Assembly: GCA_946902875.1 (NCBI GenBank) | Contig: OX336338.1 | Span: 11,957,971-12,021,970 of the forward strand | Direction: 5' to 3' | Length of the DNA stretch: 64,000 nt | Source of the DNA: Nematopogon swammerdamellus | Taxonomy: Eukaryota; Arthropoda; Insecta; Lepidoptera; Adelidae | Shown here: positions 55,501-64,000 of the stretch, piece by piece | How the letters are laid out: every line of letters starts with the position of its first letter | Position numbering within the stretch: the first letter of the stretch is position 1 | Notes under the pieces: generated by a model | Database searches by the model: none | What the model was told of the DNA's origin: nothing | Seen by the model: the letters and a program-made list of their open reading frames with translations, nothing else | Program-made: the position numbers and the translations under genes

Positions 55501-55699
55501 TTTGTAACTTTATTGTAACATTATAACCATAATGTTCCAATAATGTCAGATGTGTCTTCACGAAATAGCATGCTTATGCTTTCACCACCATGGAGTTGGC
55601 GTGTCATACCTGTGGCTTACTTTGTATTTTTATTTATTTGTATAGACCGCTAAAGAAATACAAGGAAAACGAGTGAATAGCTAAATAGAAGCGATCTTA

Positions 55700-56404
55700 C
55701 AGGAGTTGGTTCGGCGGCGCTCGAGGGCGGCCGGCGCGCCGCGGAGCGTCGTCGCGGCGGTTGCGGCGGTTGCGGACGCGAATGCTGCGAAGCTTCGGTC
55801 AAATGATAAAATTCCGGCCGGTGTGTATCGACGATCTTATTGGCGAGCGGGGGCGCATGGGGGAGGCGGGGAGGGGGGGGGGGGGAGGGAGGGGGCAGCG
55901 CCGGCCGCGGCTTGTTTGAATCGAACGCACGTTCCGGCAGCCCGGGGGCGGCGGCGGGGGGCGGCGGGCGGTGCGGGCGGGAGGGGGCCGGGCGGGAGCG
56001 CAGGAGGCTTTCCCGCCTCCGCCTCGCCGCCCACCCTCACGATCTTCAGCCTGCCGCCCCCATCGGGTGTAAGGGTGTGTAGTGGACTTTTCGCTCCGCT
56101 TGATATATATTTTCCATTCCTCCCTCTAGGACGGACGTAGAGATTCCGAGCGTCGCTCGTGCGCTCACATAACACGCACGCTCTACTTATAGCTACAGCA
56201 GCGCCGCCGCCGCCGCCGCCGATCTACAGTCCACACGGCGCGGCGCGGAGGCGGAGGCGACGAGGCGCTGGAACTTGGTCAAATTCGGGCCTATCTCGGA
56301 GCTAGGTACATTTACATAGGCAGGGGAGCCGTCTCAGCCTCGCTGATTGCCCGCTCCGAGCTACCCGGCATGCGGCAGCTCTCCGCCGCACCGCCGCCGC
56401 CGAG
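55700..56404 (+). promoter_or_regulatory. GC-rich block, putative promoter and first exon
   Basis: Very GC-rich with G runs (55862-55895) and a (GCC)n run at 56200-56220, ending exactly at a consensus 5' splice site (CCGAG|GTAAGT, cut after 56404). On the plus strand ATG at 56370 opens MRQLSAAPPPP up to the donor (phase 2). This looks like a 5' exon of a gene whose body lies beyond the window; it could equally be non-coding 5' UTR. The longer frames in both directions are GC shadows. Confidence 0.4.
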
Positions 56405-57397
56405 GTAAGTAGGTACCTACCTACCTATGTACACACTCCTAGTGGTACCGGGTACGTAGCTACTACCTCCCTGCCTATCTCTATCTCAGGCTTGACCGGG
56501 TTACATTCTGCCGCTATTATAATTAAATTTAGAAGCAAGCGCACAGAGTGTCCGTCCGCCACTTATATACTTCAATTTAGCTACTACTTACTTTCACAAC
56601 TTCGGTTCGGTTCCGTTCGGTATTCTGTATCGAGCATTACGACGGCTACAGAAAACTAGCTAGGGGTGACTGAAAAAAGACTTAGGTAAGGCTCTGTAGG
56701 TACTACTGTATTTATGTACTCTAGCAGTAATAAAAAGGTCAAGGGCGAGCCGCTCAATGAGTATTCCGTATACCGCACAACAGCAAGTATCTCATCTGTG
56801 ACAACAGTAAAGTTCATAAAGTAAATATTTTCTATACTCTTTGAAAATTTTTGACGGTATGATACGCTTGCTAAATTATTTTCAGATTATATCGACTGTT
56901 ACTTTAGGATAAATACATGTCATCGGGCAATTCGCAGTTACAATTGTTTTTTATGACAAAAACCAAATAATAGGTACCTACATACCGGGTGTATAAAGAC
57001 GTACCGTGGACCTTTCACCAGGGCATTCATTTATAATTAAGCTTCCGTTCCTCAAAAGATGAAAAAACTGAACCCTTATAGAATCACTTCGTTGTCCGTC
57101 TGTCTGTTTGTCGGTCAATACCGTTTTTCTCAGGAACGGGTAGAGGTATCAAGTTGAAATTATTATCAAATACTAAGGTCTACGGTTCCTTGGATGTGTA
57201 ATTTAACAATAAAATTAGTAATTTATTTAATAAAATTTAAGCTGCTAAGTCAACGCAATCGACAAGATACGGCCATTTATGTCACATATTTTGCTACTGG
57301 CACATCAAATCAAAATATATAGAGTAGGTACTTACCGTTAACCTAGAATCATGAAATTTGGTAAGAAGCAAGGTCTTACTGATCTATCCTGTATAAA
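56405..57397. other. AT-rich DNA, possible intron
   Basis: Follows the candidate donor. A TTCCTCAAAAGATG/GTCCGTCTGTCTGTTTGTCG stretch at 57050-57115 is a worn dispersed repeat. No acceptor or exon was recognised. Confidence 0.35.
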
Positions 57398-57500
57398 ATT
57401 AAATCCGGCTAAGTCAGAGAGGTCAGAGCTCATGCTTCGACCAGTCTATATCCACCTTCGAGGAAGCAGGTGCCATTCCGGCGACTTCCCTTTGGATTTT
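57398..57500 (-). mobile_element. 3' fragment of a family B SINE
   Basis: AAATCCGGCTAAGTCAGAGA, CATGCTTCGACCAGTCTATA and GCAGGTGCCATTCCGGCGAC match the 3' third of 1950-2355. Confidence 0.65.
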
Positions 57501-57539
57501 GAAATTGTCGAAATGTGACCTATGTAATTTAGAATTACC

Positions 57540-57600
57540 TCATCATCATCATCACCATCAGCCTGTATCGGTCCACTGCTGGACATAGGCCTCTCCCAAT
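57540..57600 (-). mobile_element. Ultra-short RTE-like 3' end
   Basis: Minus strand: GAGAGGCCTATGTCCAGCAG, TGGACCGATACAGGCTGATG, then (GAT)n. A dead-on-arrival insertion retaining only the last ~45 bp plus tail; it matches the end of 48435-48907 almost exactly. Confidence 0.75.
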
Positions 57601-59344
57601 AAAGAATTACCTACTTGGAATAAAAAAAACTGGTACATGTCATTCATTTCAGTATAAAAAACAAATAATGGTAAAATTTCCTTCATCAAATATACTTGTA
57701 TCAAACCAGCCTTCGACGTTTGATTAATCATTCTCATCAAGAACCGCAATGAATAACTCAGATTATTATTAACCTCTGTACTAACGGTCGCAGCGACTAG
57801 AGAGTCAGGAGTGTACATGCAGAATAAATAATTAATAATATAATTATGAGAACAAACAAATAGATCACTATATTATTATTTCTATAGATTTCACTCCATT
57901 GACGGAACTTACACAATCTTCTTTTCCCCGGCGAACAAAAGAAAGCAAAGCCAGAGGGAGCCATCTCCTCGTTGGGCGACGCACACCATAGAACTAGCAA
58001 CCGCTAGATGCGTTGCTCCAACAGAATATAAATATCAATAGGATGAAACCTGACCAAACCTGAAGGTGACCTCTACCAGGCAAATCTTACCTCATTATGT
58101 AATTTCGACTAAAATGATGACATTTTGTGATTCCGTTCTATCGAGCTATGGCTCGCTTGCGGGTGGTGGATTTTTCCCCCAAGGTTCCAACATTTACTTA
58201 TACCGAGAAAAAACACAATAAGAAATAATCATGGTGTAAGCTGTTGTATAAAAGTGAAGTGAAAATGAAAAACGAACAACACCTTTTTCGAAAATTATAT
58301 TGGCTAGTCGAAGCATACTGTGCTCTGATCAGCCACAAATATCGGGGAACCTATTAAACAAAATTCAATAATAAAGGCGAGCAAGCAAGATTGCAAGTTG
58401 CAGCGTCCTTGTTTTCCAGCCTTATCATTAGTAAATCGACACCGTATGTACATATGTAGGTATCGCTACTTACAACTACTTAAGAAAAAAAATATAAAGC
58501 ATAATATTACGTCTCTAAAAAATAGCATTATGGGATTGCATTTGCCGATGAAAACGACGACGTAAGCGTGTTTACGAGTAGCCTATTCAGTAACTCGCAA
58601 AAAAGCTTGATTTTTTCTAGATTTTAGTTTAGTATTTCATGAAAGTCTATAGGTAATATTCTTTATGCATTAATCCTTTACCTTTATTGTGTTCATGTTT
58701 AGTTCGAAAGGTCGAGTCACTTTGCTCTATTCTATACACCACCACGAGTAAAGCAGAAAGCCGTTTTTATTCTAGATGCATCATGATCGCGATCAGTGAC
58801 TAAGTGAATTTAAAAAAACACGCAAACAAAGAATTGCTGCTACTGTCACACATTGTATTACAATTTCTCCTAAAATACTCATTCGTCTATGAATGCACAC
58901 AATTTGCGTCGAACGACTCATAATAAATAAATAACAGACGTGTTGGTCGACAAAGAAACGTGAGTTCACAAGGTCTAACCGATTTTGGCATAAGAGTAGG
59001 TATAGGTAGGTAGGTATTTGTAATTTCGCGTTTGTTTAAGGCAATTTACAATGACTTGTTCGACTTAGGTATTGTTTTTTAGATATTATTTATCTATAGG
59101 AAAGTTACACTACATGAAAATTGTTTTACACGCGGTTCTTGCTTATAATTATATAATGCTTATATAATTATATTCCTTTAATGGCAATCTTTTTTCCCCT
59201 CTTTCTTTATCTGGTATAGTGTTCTATTCAGTTTTAACAAAGCTGTTAAATCAGCTGTGCTGATTGATGGTAGAGTAGGTAGAGTATAAGTTCTATGGCC
59301 GTCTTGTCTATAACTGGCATCGCCGTGGCTCGGCTCGGGGTTAG
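57601..59344. other. AT-rich intergenic DNA, no feature recognised
   Basis: No coding frame with domain content and no recurrent repeat. Confidence 0.4.
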
Positions 59345-59352
59345 GCCTAGGG

Positions 59353-60268
59353 CAGCGGTACTCAACCTTTTTTGGTCGATTGACAACGGCGCGGCGCGGC
59401 GCGGTGGAGGTGGCGGCGGCGGCCGGCGCGGCGGCGACAGATATTTTTGAAGGGCCGCATTATAAAAATGATTTCTCAAGGCTATTTCATGAGCTAGTTT
59501 ATACAAATATGTTGGCTTGTATGGAATACAATATGAGTATAACATGTAAAAATAATTATGCTAGGCTTTTAAGCTAGGGTCGATTTTAGCAATATTGGCT
59601 CCTCGAATGAGATATTTCATGGCACCCCTAGGTGGTACAAAAATGAACAAAGTAATAAAATACTGGAATTAAATTCACTCCGTACAACAAATCGACACAT
59701 CAACCTTACCTGCCTGAGGAGAAAAGCGTCCGAAAAATAATATCTTGTGTACCATTGATGGTAGATACACGGCAAAAAGAAATTGACACCGTACCATCAA
59801 TGGTACTGTCTAATGGTACCACGGTAAAGAATCGGTTTATGAAGGCTTTCGCAAAAATTATAAGAACCACTTTAGCTAGACTAATCTGCCGACCTTTAGC
59901 TGCGTACACGTCAGTGTATATTCTTTGCCCTTAAATCAAACCAAAAACCTTAAAAAAAACCATAAAAGCATTAACTCCGGCACAGATTACTTAAACTCCG
60001 GTAAGATGCGGCCATGGGATAATATACAAATGATAATAAGATAAATAATTTAAAAATATGACTCTGCAAATCAACAATAAAAGAGAATAAAACAATAGAG
60101 TTATCTTTTTATGGCTTTTGGCCTAATTTCGAAGGTGAAGACCATACGTAAGTAAGTTGGCTGTGCGTGCTTTTTGTTGTTTTATTTTGTTTGGAATTTT
60201 TTCGAGGTTCGTATGAAAATTCATGGCGGGCCGAATGCGGCCCGCGAGCTGCAGGTAGAGTACCTCTG
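59353..60268. mobile_element. hAT-type non-autonomous element, ~0.9 kb
   Basis: Left end CAGCGGTACTCAACCTTTTT. Right end, inverse, CAGAGGTACTCTACC. Subterminal GGGCCGCATTATAAAAATGA on the left and GGCGGGCCGAATGCGGCCCG on the right are typical of this hAT group. CTAGGG on both sides (59347-59352 and 60269-60274) is a partial target duplication. A GGCGGCGGC-rich stretch at 59390-59440 is an insertion or expansion. Short frames only. Confidence 0.7.
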
Positions 60269-60884
60269 CTAGGGAGTAGGAAAGGAACTGCGGAAGGGTT
60301 GTCTGCCGTTACACTCGTCCACGAGCACAAAGGTATCGTTTTTTGTGCGTCTGTCTGTCTCTCTCTTCAATTCCCCAGTGAGTGATAAGAAGCGGAAGGT
60401 ACTATTTTTTGTAATGAATGAAATTTTTTGATTAAATTAATATAGGTAAATGTATTATTTATCATGGTAGGGGTAGACGCGTAGTAATTAGCACTAAATG
60501 CTCTTTTTTGACTTCGTGCTTGGGTTTCTCTTTACCAGATCGAGAATTAAATGAAATCTTTGGTCATTATTAAATCTAGGTAGGTAACATACGAGTATGT
60601 CATACTTATATCTAATTTGGGAGCTCGTTTCTTCAGTGAAATTTGTTTTTCTTGTTGTACTGCAGTATATAATATTTTTACATCCTTTTTATTAGGGTTA
60701 CGTAGCCAGCGACTCACGCCGGAACCCATAAAATCCGGCAGGTGTCTGTCCGTTCGTCCGTCTGTACATCACACCTGTAAATCCTAAACGGTTCGAGTTA
60801 TCTTCTTGAAGCTGTTTATAGATACAATTTTATATGCCAACAATCCAGAGGTCCTTAATTTAATTAAAATACGCCGCGACAACT

Positions 60885-61005
60885 TTTTTTTTTTTTTTTT
60901 TTTTTTTATTGAACCTGACACGGTTGGCTACATCACCTACAACATCCGTGATGTCAGCCCATAACACAGGGTGATCTAGGTGCCATGTCAGTGCTTCCCT
61001 TCTAA
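60885..61005 (-). mobile_element. SINE family A, 3' end only
   Basis: A long T run (60885-60907), then CTGACACGGTTGGCTACATC and AGGTGCCATGTCAGTGCTTC; stops at CCCTTC. A 5'-truncated insertion. Confidence 0.75.
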
Positions 61006-61263
61006 GGGAAGTCTCTAACTAAGTTGAAAATAAAAAATATAACTTTTATAGGTCGAGTAGTACCTACATATATCGATGAAAAGGTAAACGCCTAGATTAC
61101 TGCAATAAAATATATGTTTTATTGCATCAAAAGTATACTAAGAAATGTTTATATTATAATAGGTATTTTGTTCTGTCTGGAGCGATTATTCTAGAACATA
61201 AAGTTCATAAATAAAAAAATAAAAATGTACTAAGTCCATTTTGTCGTTACTGCAGAAATACTA

Positions 61264-61625
61264 TTTATTTTAGGGTTCCGTAGTCAACAAGGAACCCTTA
61301 TAGTTTCGCCATGTCCGTCCGTCTGTCTGTCCGTCTGTCTGTCCGCGGTTTAGCTCAGAGACCCTTAGTACTAGAAAGTTGTAAGTTGGTATGGGTGTGC
61401 ATATTAATAACGCCGACAAAGTGGTAAAATAAAAAAATTTCAATAAATTTTTTTTATGGTGGTATCTCCCCTACACGTAAAGTGGGAATGAATTTTTTTT
61501 TCACGTCTACCCCATCGTGTGGGATGTCGTTGGATAGGTCTTTGGAAAATATTGCTGGTTTGTGAAAAGCATTTTTCGATTTAGGGATCCGTTTGAGAAT
61601 AACGGCAATAAAGCTTTTAAGTGCA
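61264..61625 (+). repeat. Dispersed repeat (GGGTTCCGTAGTCAACAAGG type)
   Basis: GGGTTCCGTAGTCAACAAGG, GTCCGTCTGTCTGTCCG, TACACGTAAAGTGGGAATGA and CCCCATCGTGTGGGATGTCG: a widespread lepidopteran repeat pattern. Class unresolved. Confidence 0.55.
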
Positions 61626-62599
61626 AATTTTTTTTAGAGTCAAGTGTCCCCACCCCCTGCCAGCTAAACGGTTGTTATTAGATATGTGAAAAAATTCACA
61701 GCAGTAGTATATATATCGAAATTAAAAGGTAAATTATCACAGCTAAGTAGGCTTTACAGGTACTTAATGTAAAATTAAACTATTCATTCTCTTCATCATG
61801 GGCTCACCTGGTAGAAAAATAAAAATAATGTATGAGCTGGGCAAATATGTGCACGGGTGTTAAACTAATTCTTATAGAGCAATATACAAGAAAGTTAAAA
61901 AAAAATATTTCACAAGAGATACATTTTTAAAACTCAATGCAAAGTTAAAATTATTGTAAAATAAATAGTTTGGTTTGGCATAACAGTAATCGCTGATTTA
62001 CTACACAATATTCAATTAATACAAAATATATATTTTAGCTTATTGAATCCCAGTAAGAGTCGCGACAAATGTAATAAGTTGCTTTCAAAGATTAATGTTG
62101 CTGTTAATTTATATCCACTCTCGACTGCGACAGCTGAAGAAGACAGATTAATTTATTTGGTTATATTAATGCTCACGTATCATTTTCTAGGACTGCCGTA
62201 TGAAGAACAGTGTTGTCTACCAACAAAATTATTATATTTCGTAATACTTCACATAATGGCTATTCAAAATTAGTGTTGCAAAGTAGTATAGAAATTATAT
62301 TAATTTTGAATTAAGTTCCGTCAGATCTGAATTTGGCCACAGTGTGCGGCGGCGGGGGCGGCGCGGAGGCGGTGGCTCGCGCGGCGGGACACGCGGAGTT
62401 AGCAGCGGGAAATTGTTAGCGACACCTGTTAGGCAACATAAGCACATCAACACATAGCTAAATGACAGTGTTGCCACATTGTTTTCTTGTAATGGGCAAT
62501 CCATAGACAAATAGCAAAAGAAAATTAGCAATATTTTTTCAATGTTTTTTTAATCCTGTGGAGTCATTTATTTGAAGATACAAATTCTGCTTTTTGTAT
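61626..62599. other. AT-rich DNA, no gene recognised
   Basis: A 76-codon plus frame at 62043-62273 has no domain, signal peptide or codon signal that I can support. A small GC patch lies at 62340-62400. Confidence 0.4.
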
Positions 62600-62720
62600 T
62601 AAAAAAAACGCTTCCAAATGAGCTCATCCGTTTGGTAGCTACAATGCCACAGAAAGACACACAGACAGAAGGAGGCGTCAAACTTATAACACCCCTCCTT
62701 TTGCGTTGGGGGTTAAAATA
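62600..62720 (-). repeat. Fragment of the CCCCCGACG repeat family
   Basis: ATGAGCTCATCCGTTTGGTA and AACTTATAACACCCCTCC are the inverse of 4859-5175. Confidence 0.6.
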
Positions 62721-62879
62721 CTTCTATCGACCTATGCACAGAGATTGAAATTATAGTTCGCAGCGACTGACGGACAAAAGTTTGCACGCCTTTAAAGTTT
62801 CAGTCTTCCTTGTTTTTCAATAGTCTAGGTACGTAGGTACCTACTAGCTGCTGGTCCCCGTAGGTAGGCAATGGTTAGG

Positions 62880-63540
62880 TTAGCGCCGATACCAACTCCA
62901 ACGGCCGGCGCTGGCAGGGCAGCTGCCAGCTCGCGCAGTCGCTCCATCGTGCGGACACGAAATTTCTGCCCTTCGGGCTGCAGCACGAATATCTCAGCAT
63001 TTCGGGTCCAGAATCGGGTCAAGCCGTAGACCCGTCTCGCCTCTGTGAAGATTTTAGGACGGGCCTCCGCGAGGAACCCAGAGACCTTGACGCCGCTCCC
63101 TTTTATTGAAACCTTCTAGGCCCTCGCGTTCGGTCCCGACGCTCGCGACCGAACGTCGAGGGAGGCACACCTAACCAATACTGGCCGCTTGCGATTAGCA
63201 CTTGCTGCGCCGAGTCGATGGCAAACACGGATGTCGGCAGCGCTAACGTCAGATATGTCCAGCTCTTTTGACTTGTGTTACGATTGTACTGATGCAGTTC
63301 TCACCTTCTTTCTCTTCCACACCGTGAAACAACAACACTTTTTTCCTTGTGTTTGTTTCCAGCACGTCGAGACGCTCGCAGGTGGCAAGCTGGCGCCGCA
63401 GGCAGGCTAGAGCCTTCCACATGCCGGGGACGGGCGGCGGCCGTTGGAGCCACTTCGTCTGCGTCGAGGCGGGCGTGGAGCCACGCCACCTCCGTCCGGA
63501 ACTCCGCCTTCGCCGAGTGAAGTGATGTGTAGAAGTGAGT
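62880..63540 (-). pseudogene. LINE ORF1/FP-protein-like gene remnant
   Basis: Minus strand, with at least one frame change. It has a coiled-coil-like KAEFRTEVAWLHARLD, then RLDVLETNTRKKVLLFHGV, a block around DIRVCHRLG, and finally GFLAEARPKIFTEARRVYG with TRFWTRNAEIFVLQPEGQKF. Order and motifs (coiled coil, 'HGV/YGI' strand, 'HRLG', then a C-terminal domain ending in an FVLQPEG hairpin) match the ORF1 type of insect LINEs that resembles the baculovirus FP C-terminal domain. As an RNA-binding chaperone type it would act with a reverse transcriptase that is absent here. Frameshifts and stops make it a pseudogene. Confidence 0.6.
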
Positions 63541-63849
63541 TTTGTGCCAGTGAAACAATTAGTGATAACCAGCAGGGTATGCTATTACTTATTTAGGATG
63601 TAAGCTTCACTTTTATACAGGTTTTATTTAAATTGAACCCTGCTATATAATAAATTATAAAAAAATCTCGGACAGCTTTTTGTTTACAGTGTGGTTTCTC
63701 CACCTATCCACACACGAACGTGTGTGAAAATTTCGGTAGCTTCTTGATAAAAAAAAAAATAACATTGGTACCTATTATCTGCCAGCGCGGTGTGCTACGG
63801 ATCCTTAACCCCAGGTCTTTGAATTCTTTGTATGACTATGATATCGGGA

Positions 63850-64000
63850 GTGACAGTCAGCGTTTATGTGTCCACTGCTGGACATACGATTTTTCTCCAG
63901 TCTTCCCGGCCATCAGCGTTCCAGAACCATTGATTGCCTCCGACGTCGTACCACCTGGGTGGTGGTCATCCCACACCCCGTTTCCCTGTCCAAGGCCGCC
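63850..64000 (-). pseudogene. RTE-like LINE 3' end, truncated by the window edge
   Basis: Minus strand contains ATGTCCAGCAGTGGACACAT, AAACGCTGACTGTC, and upstream coding similar to 36150-36270 (GACAGGGAAACGGGGTGTGG). It belongs to the subfamily of the 35770 copy rather than that of 48435. Confidence 0.7.

Noticed and set aside
55706..56140. 144-codon plus and 112-codon minus frames in the GC block
   Set aside because: Both are low-complexity Gly/Ala/Pro/Arg and coincide with G runs, as expected of stop-poor GC DNA.
60247..60256. CAGGTAG as a Zelda binding site
   Set aside because: It lies within the right end of a hAT-type element. TAGGTA-type heptamers are so common in this genome that isolated matches carry no weight.
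62043..62273. 76-codon frame as a small gene
   Set aside because: Isolated AT-rich frame without domain or conservation clue.

Overview
This is a eukaryotic, insect-type window and almost certainly lepidopteran. The evidence is an AT-rich background with abundant TAGGTACCTA-type simple sequence, sharp GC-rich (CGG/CCG) patches, and dense repeats of moth/butterfly type: tRNA-headed SINEs with A tails, repeats ending in CTCGCACTTGGCCGG, RTE-like LINE 3' ends with (TGA)n tails, CR1/Jockey-like LINE ends and hAT-like MITEs. Nothing looks bacterial: there are no operons, ribosome-binding sites or CRISPR arrays.

Only one intact protein-coding gene is convincing. It is a 1030-codon uninterrupted frame at 17822-20914 on the minus strand encoding a C2H2 zinc-finger transcription factor. 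Domain order, the JAZ-type finger and the four-finger C-terminal cluster identify it as the Zelda/Vielfaltig pioneer factor. Its start codon is fixed by a two-codon upstream ORF (ATG ATT TAA) whose stop abuts the main ATG. Further upstream ORFs and a GC-rich putative promoter lie at 20926-21880. All other long frames are repeat-derived or are accidental frames in GC-rich or tandem-repeat DNA.

Layout. 0-12 kb: a nested palindromic element, a tRNA-headed SINE, LINE ends, a SINE with a tRNA/5S-rRNA-like head, a nuclease-like retroelement remnant, TIR and hAT MITEs, an inverted SINE pair and a near-perfect 388-bp palindrome. 12-17 kb: mostly unique AT-rich DNA with small GC patches. 17-22 kb: the Zelda gene and its 5' region. 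22-25.6 kb: mainly unique AT-rich sequence. 25.6-31.7 kb: two opposed foldback-like elements built on a ~70-bp unit and carrying the same degraded protein domain. 32-43 kb: more SINEs, RTE remnants, hairpins, a palindrome and a mariner-type MITE. 43.5-46.3 kb: a complete TIR element with 36-bp perfect TIRs and a 7-bp target duplication, whose body is two head-to-head arrays of a 10-bp unit. 46.6-51.1 kb: nested SINEs and an RTE end. 51.4-56.4 kb: a cluster of GC islands ending in a possible first exon with a perfect splice donor. 56.4-64 kb: SINE/LINE fragments, a large hAT-type element, and a decayed ORF1-like protein.

The genes do not form a pathway. The window reads as one developmental regulator in a large intergenic domain heavily colonised by non-autonomous transposons, many of them self-complementary.
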